The notes under the pieces were generated by a model, which was not told where the DNA came from, searched no databases, and saw nothing but the letters and a program-made list of their open reading frames with translations. From the NCBI RefSeq assembly GCF_042219855.1, contig NZ_JBHJHP010000003.1:310001-374000 (forward strand): a DNA stretch of 64,000 nucleotides, read 5' to 3'. Each line of letters starts with the position of its first letter. The first letter of the stretch is position 1. Of the stretch, positions 16,285-25,385 are shown piece after piece. Source of the DNA: JBHJHP01 sp042219855 (GTDB lineage: Bacteria; Bacteroidota; Bacteroidia; Bacteroidales; UBA5342). Both the position numbers and the translations under genes were made by a program.

Positions 16285-16803
16285 ATGGCAACATTATTCA
16301 AATCCGATCAAAGAGATTTCCAGCCACATCCCCGAAGAATAGATAATTACAGGTTGTTCACAGATATGTCAATAGCAAAAAAAGGTGTAAATCCTGAAAA
16401 CCTGAATTTTGACCTGCGGCAGCTAAATCCCGGAGAGTATTCTGCACCGTATCATTCCCACCGGTATGCCGAAGAACTGTTTATGATTGTTTCCGGTTCA
16501 GCGACGCTCAGAACAACCGAAGGTCTGGAAATTGTAAACTCAGGTGATCTGATGTTCTTTGAAAAAGGAGATACCGGCGCTCACCAGTTATTCAACCATA
16601 CCACAGAACCCTGTGTTTATCTCGACATCAGAACATTCCTGGGGCATGATGTAGTGGATTATCCTGATTCCAATAAAATTTTGCTGGCTCCTTCATTTGA
16701 GATCTTTCATAAAGACTCACAGGCAAAATACTTTGATGGAGAAGAGGATATAAGGATTAAATGGAAGGAACTGGAGTTGAACCGAAGAAACACGGATAAA
16801 TAA
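16285..16803 (+). CDS. Cupin-domain protein
   Basis: The 172-residue cytosolic protein is a single cupin barrel. Motif 1 is YHSHRYAEELFMIVSG, with two histidines and a glutamate for metal binding, and motif 2 is around GDLMFFEKGDTGAHQLFN, with the last histidine. Such proteins bind a metal and act as small-molecule isomerases, dioxygenases or sugar-binding proteins; the substrate cannot be read from the sequence. It is a single-gene unit with its own candidate promoter, palindrome and leader hairpin. Confidence 0.75.
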   Translation: MATLFKSDQRDFQPHPRRIDNYRLFTDMSIAKKGVNPENLNFDLRQLNPGEYSAPYHSHRYAEELFMIVSGSATLRTTEGLEIVNSGDLMFFEKGDTGAHQLFNHTTEPCVYLDIRTFLGHDVVDYPDSNKILLAPSFEIFHKDSQAKYFDGEEDIRIKWKELELNRRNTDK

Positions 16804-17103
16804 ATTAAGAATTTTCTCCGTATTATTTAATGGTTTTTCAATTATAAGTGATGACTCTGTTTTACATTGTCCCTATGAAGCAGAATTTGAATTGTGCGCT
16901 TATTTACCTATTTTTAAAACTTCAATTGTAATGGGCCTGTTTGTGCGGAAATCAGACTATGAAAAATTTGGTATCCACAAAAGGTAAAGTAAATACAATA
17001 TAAAGGATTTATAATCAGATGCTTATTGTGATTTGTCCTGTTTAGCTAAAGTATTTGTAGTTTAAACGCTTGAAAAATAAGTATATACAAATGTTCTCTT
17101 TTT
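16804..17103. other. AT-rich spacer without a gene
   Basis: Three hundred bases with no open frame of note, no RNA gene and no clear promoter box. It separates two single-gene units on the plus strand. Confidence 0.6.
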
Positions 17104-19011
17104 ATGAAAAAGACACTGTTAACCCTTATAATGTCACTGCTTGTTCTTACTGGCTTTGCACAAAAGAAAATTCTGTTTGATAATACTAAAAACGAAACTG
17201 CAGGTAATGCCGACTGGATAATTGATGATAATCAGCCAGTCCCGGTACCGGCTCAAACAGGAATAATCTCTTCTACGCCTGAAAACTACTGGCAGGGTGC
17301 TCTGTCAAGTTGGGGTATTGAAATGGTAAAACGTGGGTTTTATGTTGAAACCTTACCCGGTAGCGGTTCCATTACGTATAATAATTCATCCAACACACAG
17401 GATCTGTCAAATTATGACATCTTTGTGGTGTGTGAACCTAATAATCCATTCAGCAGCACTGAGAAACAGGCTATGATCAGCTTTGTAGAAAATGGTGGTG
17501 GCTTATTTATCATCGCAGATCATGCCATAGCCGACCGGGATGGTGATGGTTGGGATGCACTTGAAGTGTGGAATGACTTTTTTATGTCGTACAGCAATCC
17601 GTTTGGTTTTACTTTAGATGCCGGTAGTAATATAAGTAAAGATCCTGCAACCAATGTAGCAGATTTGCCGTCAAATACTATCCTTCACGGACCAGCAGGT
17701 GATGTGGATGGCCTGGCTTTTTACAACGGTGCAACGTTTACCATAGACCAGGCCGCCAACTCAACTGCCTTAGGCCTGGTTTTTTATGAAGGGTATTCAA
17801 ATACAGGTACCAGAGGTGTCATGGCTGTTTGTGCAAGTTTTGGCAAGGGCAGGGTTGTCGGACTTGGGGATAGTTCTGTGGCAGAAGACGAAACGGCTCA
17901 CGACGGTTCGAATACCTATCCCGGATGGTCTCAACCGTTGAATGCCGGAGATGCTACCGGAGATGATGGTGTATTTATGACCAATGCGACATTGTGGCTC
18001 AGCGAATCGGATAATAATACGAATAGTGATGCCGAAATACTGCGGGAAGATTTTTCTGCCTGTCCGGCTTCAGGCTGGACAACTTATTCAGTTACCAGTA
18101 ATGTTGACTGGACATGCAACAACCAGGCTCTGTCCGTTAATGGGTATAATGGTGATGCTGCATCAAACGACTGGATAATATCTCCGGTTATGGATTTTTC
18201 AGGATATTCCGGGATCACCCTGAGTTTTGATTTGTGGACCAGGTATACCGACAATGGAATCACTGATCCGGAAGTACGGGTAAAATATTCGGTAGATTAT
18301 CCGGGTAGCGGAAATCCTGAAAACTTTACCTGGACAGGTCTACCCTTCACTTATCCGGTTGAGAATTCTCAAACCTGGATAAATTCAGGTGCTATCGATT
18401 TATCCGCAATTTCAGGAACCAATGTTTATATTGCTTTTCAGTACAAATCTTCGGGAACAGGAGCGGGTACGTCGTCATGGTGGCAGCTTGATAATGTAGA
18501 TATATCAGGAACGACAGCCATTTATCAGCATACAATAACTACCTCGGTAAATCCTGCAAATTCGGGCATGACAATCGGTTCAGGCAGCTATGATGATGGT
18601 GAGACTGTTACACTGAGTGCCACTGCAAACGGTGGTTACATATTCACTAACTGGACACTAAACGGAAGTGTAGTTTCTTCTAACGCTATATTTGCATTCA
18701 CTGCTACAGAAGATATGAATCTTATTGCAAATTTTGACGAGATTACAGATATCACCCTTAATACAATTCAAAGCCGGATAAAGGTATTTCCTAATCCGGC
18801 AGGGTATGATTTAAATATCCATGGTTTACCGGTTGATGAAAATCTTGACATATCTGTTGTAAGCCTTAACGGAAAAGAACAGATGCAGTGCATGAGCAAC
18901 CTGAGATCAGAGGTAATCCTGGATGTAAGCAGGTTAGACGCTGGGCTGTATTTTATGAGAATTTCGGGAAGAGGATTGAACGAAATATTTAAAATTAGTC
19001 ATATAAAATAA
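17104..19011 (+). CDS. T9SS-secreted multidomain protein with a GATase-like N-terminal domain
   Basis: The 635-residue product has a signal peptide (to GFA, residue 19). Residues 20 to about 300 look like a class I amidotransferase-like fold of the DUF4350/ThuA type (strands KILFDNTK and YDIFVVCEPN, then GGGLFIIADH). A choice-of-anchor-type jelly roll follows (about 313-475, ending WWQLDNVDISG), then an InlB-like B-repeat (about 480-550: NPANSGMTIGSGSYDDGETV...), and a C-terminal T9SS sorting domain (KVFPNPAGYDLNI). It should be exported and anchored or released at the cell surface. The catalytic role of the first domain is unproven: no classic Cys-His-Glu triad was assigned. It could bind or cut carbohydrate or peptide. 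Confidence 0.72.
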   Translation: MKKTLLTLIMSLLVLTGFAQKKILFDNTKNETAGNADWIIDDNQPVPVPAQTGIISSTPENYWQGALSSWGIEMVKRGFYVETLPGSGSITYNNSSNTQDLSNYDIFVVCEPNNPFSSTEKQAMISFVENGGGLFIIADHAIADRDGDGWDALEVWNDFFMSYSNPFGFTLDAGSNISKDPATNVADLPSNTILHGPAGDVDGLAFYNGATFTIDQAANSTALGLVFYEGYSNTGTRGVMAVCASFGKGRVVGLGDSSVAEDETAHDGSNTYPGWSQPLNAGDATGDDGVFMTNATLWLSESDNNTNSDAEILREDFSACPASGWTTYSVTSNVDWTCNNQALSVNGYNGDAASNDWIISPVMDFSGYSGITLSFDLWTRYTDNGITDPEVRVKYSVDYPGSGNPENFTWTGLPFTYPVENSQTWINSGAIDLSAISGTNVYIAFQYKSSGTGAGTSSWWQLDNVDISGTTAIYQHTITTSVNPANSGMTIGSGSYDDGETVTLSATANGGYIFTNWTLNGSVVSSNAIFAFTATEDMNLIANFDEITDITLNTIQSRIKVFPNPAGYDLNIHGLPVDENLDISVVSLNGKEQMQCMSNLRSEVILDVSRLDAGLYFMRISGRGLNEIFKISHIK

Positions 19012-19357
19012 AAATGGAAAATTGAATCCTAATCGCAAGCACATTTCCGAAAATCAGGATTACATTGTTCTGAAGGTCCCTGACTCCCAGCTGGTTTTTA
19101 TTGCTGATTTTGTTGAATTAGTTACCTTTATCCTTTAATAAATTGATTACTATCCTTTTTAGATCAGACTTTGAATGAAATAAACACTGAATCATGAAAT
19201 TGCCTGGCAACAGAAATAAACCATAGTGTGTATGCTTTATAGCTTAAAAGCCGACACAGTGAAATTAAGGCCTGCCTGTTTCATACGAGTTGAGTTTTAA
19301 AGGTTTAAACTGGAAATTATGATGTATAATTAAGTGGTATGATGCTTAAGCGAACAT
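19012..19357. other. Spacer without a gene
   Basis: No open frame of note, RNA gene or strong hairpin was found in these 346 bases. A promoter for the following AT-rich gene is expected but not recognised. Confidence 0.55.
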
Positions 19358-20710
19358 ATGGTGAGCGTAAATAAACGTGCTATGAAAGAAGTTATTCGAA
19401 GGATTTTTATCTTATATCTCTTATTACAAATAAGTAATATTAACACTTTCGGTCAATACCAGTTTGTTGATTATATGCCCGGATACTATATTACAAATAC
19501 TAATGATACGATTAGAGGGTACATTGGTCTTCCATCTTTTCCGGACAGCAGCACAATAATTCTGTTTAAATCTGATCAATCTTCACAAACAGAATTTATA
19601 AAAGCCTCTGAAACAAAGTCATATAAAAGAGATAATTCTGTGTATATTACAAAAGAATTTAAACTCACCAATAAAGTTGATTCATTCTTTGTAAAACCAA
19701 TTATTGAAGACAGACTATCGCTTTACAGACTTTGGATTCATGTGTATGATATACCTGATTACAAAGATAAACGATACCTTTATCTTTCAGATAGAGAAGG
19801 GTATAGTGTGAGCTTAAATGATATTCCTAATTACTTTAAGAAAATAACCATTTTAAAGTTGGAAAATTCAGATTACTTAGTTTTACCTGAAAGGCAATCT
19901 AATTATATATTAAGTAAATATCTTTCGGAATATCCTGGTTTTGCTCTTAAAATAATAGATAATGATTTTGGTAAAGGTGATATTGAACTTTTAGTAAATG
20001 AGTTCAATAAAAAGTATTCGAACGATTTGTGTATAGAAAAGCAGGATAGTATCGCAGCACATCTATTAGAAAAAAGATTAAATAAATATTCTGATAGCCG
20101 ATTATCTTTTGAGATATCTGTTGCATATAATTTAATAAAGTATAAGTATTTAAATATAAGGGGTATAGATGATTTGAATCTCCATTCTGTTAACTTGCAG
20201 AATGATATAAGTTATGGTATTGGATTAAAATATTCTGTCCTCAATTCATTTAAGATAAAAGTTGGTTGGCAGACGGATCGAACAGTTTGTAATCTTGATT
20301 ATGCAATAGCAAATACAGATCGATTTTTTTATACTGTTAAGGAAACATTTGGAATAAGAAGACATACAGGTAATATCTCATTAATGAATGAAGGTAGATT
20401 TCATTTTATTGCTGGTGGCATAGAACTTGAAAAATATAAAATTAATAGTGTAAGTAGAATAGTCAATTACTTAAACCCACCAGATTCCTTTGACCATCCA
20501 CTTCCTGATATATTTTTTGAAGCGTATACAAATGTAAATTTCCAATTATTTGCAGGTTTAAAGGTTTATACCAATTCAGGACTAAGAATGAATCCATATA
20601 TTAGTTTTAGCTATCCATCACGCAGGGATAGTGAATTATCTTCAACCATTAATCTAATGGAAATATCTGTGGGGCTTATCCTGGAATTTAAAATCTTAAA
20701 GCTTGATTAG
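19358..20710 (+). CDS. Secreted orphan protein with probable outer-membrane beta-barrel end
   Basis: I do not recognise this 450-residue protein as a named family. It has a signal peptide (MKEVIRRIFILYLLLQIS..., to about FGQ), a region of about 210 residues that opens with YMPGYYITNTNDTIRGYI, a start seen in many uncharacterised Bacteroidota surface proteins, and then alternating hydrophobic/polar strands (about 245-450) ending in LILEFKILKLD, as an outer-membrane barrel would. The start may be ATG 19358 or, for a shorter signal peptide, ATG 19382. The gene is visibly richer in A+T than its neighbours and has no operon partners, which suggests acquisition by transfer. Confidence 0.65.
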   Translation: MVSVNKRAMKEVIRRIFILYLLLQISNINTFGQYQFVDYMPGYYITNTNDTIRGYIGLPSFPDSSTIILFKSDQSSQTEFIKASETKSYKRDNSVYITKEFKLTNKVDSFFVKPIIEDRLSLYRLWIHVYDIPDYKDKRYLYLSDREGYSVSLNDIPNYFKKITILKLENSDYLVLPERQSNYILSKYLSEYPGFALKIIDNDFGKGDIELLVNEFNKKYSNDLCIEKQDSIAAHLLEKRLNKYSDSRLSFEISVAYNLIKYKYLNIRGIDDLNLHSVNLQNDISYGIGLKYSVLNSFKIKVGWQTDRTVCNLDYAIANTDRFFYTVKETFGIRRHTGNISLMNEGRFHFIAGGIELEKYKINSVSRIVNYLNPPDSFDHPLPDIFFEAYTNVNFQLFAGLKVYTNSGLRMNPYISFSYPSRRDSELSSTINLMEISVGLILEFKILKLD

Positions 20711-21109
20711 TTGTTAATTTATACATCATTATCAGGAAGTTATATAATTTAACCGGAACAATATATTGCTGTAATGATAACTTTTTAGAACGTAAGCAGT
20801 GGTATTATTGTCGATCTCTGTACATCCGTTAGAAGATAGTCTGTGTTTTTTGTTTTCGGGCATGTAGCATTTCATGCTCACCAAATTTAAAAGCAGGTTA
20901 ACACAAGTATAAATTGGGTGCAATGTAATACCCCTGGTGGCAAATTCATTTGAATTCTGAATTGATGTATTTTATCTGCTTCTGTTTTCATTTCACTCCA
21001 CGATTTATGCATTTGGGTAATAAGCTTCCTGTTGTATTGCATTTCAGTGCCAGACCTTCTTTAATTTTGTAATGAGTTTTCCATTTAGTAGAAATATAAA
21101 CCAGAGTTA
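20711..21109. other. Spacer before the RND operon
   Basis: No supported gene. On the minus strand around 20880-21060, short stop-free stretches in two frames look weakly protein-like, as a decayed gene might, but no family is recognisable. Near the right end, TAATTTTG (21062-21069) matches the -7 consensus with a TTG 22 bases upstream (21037-21039). Confidence 0.5.
21037..21069 (+). promoter_or_regulatory. Candidate promoter of the RND efflux operon
   Basis: TTG at 21037-21039 and TAATTTTG at 21062-21069 are spaced by 22 bases, close to the Bacteroidota -33/-7 layout, and lie about 41 bases before the adaptor gene. Confidence 0.42.
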
Positions 21110-22189
21110 ATGGTACGTAGAAGTATATTATTAAATGCCGCTATATGTCTTGTTATGGCGGCATTTTTTTTGTTGACCTCATGTGGCAAAAAAAATGAAG
21201 GTTCAGATGGGTATTTAAAATTGGTGAAGACCGCAAAAGCTGTTGAAATCCCATCCGATAGAACAGAGCAGTTTCCCGGAGTTATAGAAGAACTTGATCA
21301 GGTAAACCTGGCATTTCGTGTGGCAGGCCCCATTCAGAAGATTTATGTAAAAGAAGGGGACTATGTTCAGAAAGGACAACTGGTTGCTCAGATGGATCCC
21401 CGTGATTATGAGATTCAGAAAAATGCTGTTGCAACGCAGGTAAATCAACTCCGTAAAGAGTATGAACGCATTGCAGAGTTGAAAAAAAGAGGAAGTGTGG
21501 CAGAAAACGATTATGAGAAAATGAAAGCCGGAAAGGAGATGGCTGAAGTAAAGTTGAAAAATGCCAACGACCAGTTGAAAGATACCAAATTGTATGCACC
21601 TTTCTCCGGTTATATTTCAGATGTAATGTTCGATGAAGGAGAACTGGTAAATCATGGAACACCAATCGCTTCACTCATTAATACCAGTTCATTTAAGGTT
21701 GATATTAATGTACCTGCCGAGCTGTACATCAAGAGAGACAGAATAAATAACATCTGGTGCACTCAGGAAGATATCCCTGATCAGTCTTTTCCTCTTTCAC
21801 TTTCAGGTTTTAATAAGAAGGCCAATAACAGTGGCTTGTATAAAATGTATCTCTATTTTACACCGGAAGGCGAAACACCTCTTGCCTCCGGCATGAACGT
21901 ATCAGTTTATCTTACGTATCAGGCTAAAGATACGAGTATGATTACTATTCCTTTAAGCGCCGTATTTGAAAGAAGCAGTGAAAGTTATGTTTGGATCATT
22001 CATGATTCACTGGTTCATGCCAGAAAAATTAACATTAACAGTAGGGTGCAGGATGGTAATATCGGTGTGCGTTCCGGATTAAAACCTGGTGATGAAGTCA
22101 TTAGGGGAGGACTGAACCTGTTGAAGGAAGGTGAAAAAGTCCGGATTGTGGCTCCTGAAAGTAAAACTAATATAGGTAACCTGCTTTAA
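21110..22189 (+). CDS. RND efflux periplasmic adaptor, lipoprotein
   Basis: The 359-residue protein has a lipoprotein signal (LLTSC, Cys25) and the membrane-fusion layout: barrel-sandwich halves (GPIQKIYVKEGDYVQKGQLVAQMDPRDY and LYAPFSGYISDVMFDEGELV), a coiled-coil hairpin between them (about 100-155), a beta-barrel domain and a membrane-proximal domain (GLKPGDEVIRGG). It links the inner-membrane pump encoded 10 bases downstream to the TolC channel encoded third. Substrate is unknown; the pump family suggests drugs, bile-like compounds or dyes rather than metal. Confidence 0.9.
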   Translation: MVRRSILLNAAICLVMAAFFLLTSCGKKNEGSDGYLKLVKTAKAVEIPSDRTEQFPGVIEELDQVNLAFRVAGPIQKIYVKEGDYVQKGQLVAQMDPRDYEIQKNAVATQVNQLRKEYERIAELKKRGSVAENDYEKMKAGKEMAEVKLKNANDQLKDTKLYAPFSGYISDVMFDEGELVNHGTPIASLINTSSFKVDINVPAELYIKRDRINNIWCTQEDIPDQSFPLSLSGFNKKANNSGLYKMYLYFTPEGETPLASGMNVSVYLTYQAKDTSMITIPLSAVFERSSESYVWIIHDSLVHARKININSRVQDGNIGVRSGLKPGDEVIRGGLNLLKEGEKVRIVAPESKTNIGNLL

Positions 22190-22199
22190 ACCCTGCATC

Positions 22200-25100
22200 A
22201 TGCATATTTCTGAACTGGTATTTAAGAAGAAAAAGATCTTCTGGTTTATCCTTGTCGCATTGATTTTTGGTGGTATTTTTTCGTACCAACGACTCGGTAA
22301 ACTTGAAGATCCTGAGATTACAGTCATGGTTGCAAGTGTGGTGACTGTATATCCGGGGGCCTCTGCCCACGAAGTGGAGCTTAAGGTGACCGATGTTCTG
22401 GAAAAGGAACTATCTGAACTGTCCGACCTGAATAAACTCATATCCCGATCGGAAGCCAATGTGTCGATCATCCAGGTAGAACTGAAAATGACAGTTCCGC
22501 AAAAAGAGATTCCGCAGCGGTGGGATTTTTTGCGCCATAAACTGGATATGGCCATGACCAAACTGCCGGATGGTGTTCAGACACCAATGGTTTATGATGA
22601 TAAGGGAGATGTTTATGGTATGTTCTATGCCATGATAGCCGATAATGGTTACTCGTACCAGGATATGAGCAATTATGCCTCTTTCATTGAAAAAAATATG
22701 TCTGATGTCAAAGGGGTTCGTAAGATCAGTATTTACGGAGAGCAGAAACCGGTGATGAATATTACCCTTACCGCAGATAAAATGAGCGAAATGGGTATTT
22801 TACCGATACAGATCTTTGCTGCACTTGGTGATCATACCAGCGAACTCTATGCCGGTGAGCTGCTTAGCGGGACGGAAAAACTCAGGGTAAAGGTTGACCG
22901 GAATGCTTCTGACAGGGAGGATCTCGAAAATATACTGATTAAAACAGCAACAGGTGAATCTGTGAGATTGGGTGACATTGCTGCAATTGAAAAGGGCTAC
23001 AGTGAACCGATGCGAAACACCATGTTTGTCAATAACCGGAAAGCCATCGGTATTGGTTTGTCCATGGAAAGCGGCGATAATATTCTGGTTGTTGGGAAAA
23101 GGGTGGAGGACAGGATGGCTGAGCTGAAAAAACAAATTCCTGCCGGTATAACTTTTCAGAAGGTCTTCTTTCAACCCGAAAAAGTGAATAATGCCATAAA
23201 CGGCTTTATGTGGAACCTGGTCTTTTCAGTGATCATTGTTATACTCGTACTGATGTTTACCATGGGGTTACGGGGGGGAATCATCATAGGTGTCGGGTTA
23301 ATCCTGACCATTCTTGCAACATTCCCCTTTCTGTTGACCGCAAACGGTACCCTGCAACGCATCTCTCTCGGCGCTTTTATTGTGGCAATGGGGATGCTGG
23401 TGGACAATGCCATTGTGGTACTCGATGGCATACTGGTAGGGCTGAAACAGGGCAAAAAAGGAAAGAGTGCATATACCAGACCTGCTAAACAAACCGCAAT
23501 ACCGCTGCTTGGGGCTACACTGATAGCCATTGCGGCATTTTTCCCGGTTTATCTGTCGCCGGATACCGCCGGAACATACGTGCGGGACCTGTTTCTGGTT
23601 TTAGCCATATCCTTATCCATTAGCTGGGTGCTGGCGTTGACCCAGGTTCCTTTATTCACAGCTGTTTTCTTTAAGAAACGTAAAAAAGCCCTGCGAAAGG
23701 AAGCTGCTGTTTCGGATCCTTTCAATAAACCGCTCTATCTGGGTATGAAACGGTTCCTGGAATTTGCCATGCATCATCGTACAGGAACAATAGTGGTGAC
23801 CTTTGTTTTGCTGGCCCTTGCCATCTGGAATTTTTCAAGAGTGGATAACACATTTTTCCCTGACTTCAATTACAACCAGTTTTATATAGAGTTTACTCTT
23901 CCCAAAGGCAGTACCCCGGACGAGGTGAATGAGAAGCTGAAGGAAATTACAGATCATTTTAGTGCTTATGATGAAGTGGATATGGTGGTAACCAGTCAGG
24001 GTATGACACCTATGCATTATGCGCTTGTGCGTGCTATGATGACTGAAAATGCAGATAACTATGGGGAACTGATAGTGAATTTTAAGGATTATGAAACTAT
24101 GCTGAGAATGCGGCCGGTTTTCAGTAAGTATCTGAGGACACATTTCCCTGAAGCACAGTCCAGGATCCGGAAGTATAACCTTTCGATTAAAGCATCGCAT
24201 ACCATTGAAGCCCAGTTTACAGGACCTGATCCTGCTGTCTTAAAACGGCTAAGTGAGGAGGCCAAGGCTATCATGCTTCAGAATGCAGATGTGGATAAAT
24301 ATACCCTGAACGATGACTGGAGTCCGAAAGCAAAGACGGTCAGTGCTCTGTATAATCCTGTTGCGGCCAACAGAGTATCGGTTACCCGAAATGATATCAG
24401 CAATGCCTTACTGGCAGCCACGGACGGATTGCCGGTCGCTAAGGTGTACGAAGGGGAAACCCCATTACAGGTTATTTTCAGGGTTCGTGATAAGGATGGT
24501 AACAGATTTGAGGATCTCAACAACATTCCGGTCTGGAGTACGATACCGAATATCGGTGCAGGACTGAATATGAATACAATAATGGGGTTGTATTCCGGTT
24601 CATCCAATGTGAATGATATTCTGAAGGAGACCTTAACTGCAGTTCCTTTAAGCGCCGTTACCAATGGGGTAAAAATGGGCTATGAGGAACCGGTGGTCAG
24701 ACGACTGAATGGCAAAAGGGTGATACAGGCCCAATGCGATCCGCTGGAAGGGCACAGTCCGGCCGAAGTGCAGGCTGAACTTGATCCACTGATCCGGAAA
24801 ATAAACCTGCCCGAAGGATATGAGTTCGCCTGGGTAGGTGAATCGGAATTAAAAACAGATGCCATGAAGGAAATTCTGAGCTATGTTCCCCTGGCAGCCG
24901 GCATCATAATTCTTATTCTCCTGCTTCTGTTTAACGACTATCGCCGGCCGCTGATTATAATACTGTGTCTCCCGATGTCAGTTATCGGTATTGTTCCGGG
25001 ACTTCTGCTGACCGGACAACCGTTTTCATTCATTGCCATAGTAGGTGTCATTGGATTATCGGGTATGATTATTAAAAATGCGATCGTGCTGCTTGATGAG

Positions 25101-25364
25101 ATACAGGTGAGGTTAAAAACTACGACTCACGCGTATCAGGCCGTGGTTGATGCGACCATCTCGAGAGTACGTCCCGTTATTATGGCATCTCTCACTACCA
25201 TTCTTGGTATGATTCCATTGTTGACCGATCCGATGTATGCTTCTATGGCCGTTGCAATTATAGCAGGTCTGATTGTAGGAACAATGATTACTTTGATTTT
25301 TGTTCCAATACTATATTCTGTATTCTTCAGGGTTAATATCCATAATGCATTCAAAGAATCCTGA
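22200..25364 (+). CDS. RND efflux inner-membrane pump (AcrB/HAE1-like)
   Basis: This 1054-residue protein has the RND layout of twelve membrane helices and two large periplasmic loops. The first helix follows MHISELVFKKKKIFWFIL; helix 4 carries the proton-relay region GAFIVAMGMLVDNAIVVLDG; helices 10-12 follow FIAIVGVIGLSGMIIKNAIVLLDE. It uses the proton gradient to push substrates into the TolC-linked channel. The metal-binding methionines of CusA-type pumps were not identified, so a multidrug-type pump is more likely. It sits in the order adaptor-pump-channel, with 10 and 21 base gaps. Confidence 0.93.
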   Translation: MHISELVFKKKKIFWFILVALIFGGIFSYQRLGKLEDPEITVMVASVVTVYPGASAHEVELKVTDVLEKELSELSDLNKLISRSEANVSIIQVELKMTVPQKEIPQRWDFLRHKLDMAMTKLPDGVQTPMVYDDKGDVYGMFYAMIADNGYSYQDMSNYASFIEKNMSDVKGVRKISIYGEQKPVMNITLTADKMSEMGILPIQIFAALGDHTSELYAGELLSGTEKLRVKVDRNASDREDLENILIKTATGESVRLGDIAAIEKGYSEPMRNTMFVNNRKAIGIGLSMESGDNILVVGKRVEDRMAELKKQIPAGITFQKVFFQPEKVNNAINGFMWNLVFSVIIVILVLMFTMGLRGGIIIGVGLILTILATFPFLLTANGTLQRISLGAFIVAMGMLVDNAIVVLDGILVGLKQGKKGKSAYTRPAKQTAIPLLGATLIAIAAFFPVYLSPDTAGTYVRDLFLVLAISLSISWVLALTQVPLFTAVFFKKRKKALRKEAAVSDPFNKPLYLGMKRFLEFAMHHRTGTIVVTFVLLALAIWNFSRVDNTFFPDFNYNQFYIEFTLPKGSTPDEVNEKLKEITDHFSAYDEVDMVVTSQGMTPMHYALVRAMMTENADNYGELIVNFKDYETMLRMRPVFSKYLRTHFPEAQSRIRKYNLSIKASHTIEAQFTGPDPAVLKRLSEEAKAIMLQNADVDKYTLNDDWSPKAKTVSALYNPVAANRVSVTRNDISNALLAATDGLPVAKVYEGETPLQVIFRVRDKDGNRFEDLNNIPVWSTIPNIGAGLNMNTIMGLYSGSSNVNDILKETLTAVPLSAVTNGVKMGYEEPVVRRLNGKRVIQAQCDPLEGHSPAEVQAELDPLIRKINLPEGYEFAWVGESELKTDAMKEILSYVPLAAGIIILILLLLFNDYRRPLIIILCLPMSVIGIVPGLLLTGQPFSFIAIVGVIGLSGMIIKNAIVLLDEIQVRLKTTTHAYQAVVDATISRVRPVIMASLTTILGMIPLLTDPMYASMAVAIIAGLIVGTMITLIFVPILYSVFFRVNIHNAFKES

Positions 25365-25385
25365 ACCATTTAAATTGAAATTCAG

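Noticed and set aside
20732..21060. Possible decayed gene on the minus strand
   Set aside because: Short stop-free stretches in two frames look weakly protein-like, but no start, family or repeat edge was found.
23171..23530. 119-codon minus-strand frame inside the RND pump gene
   Set aside because: Antisense to membrane helices of the pump; a shadow.
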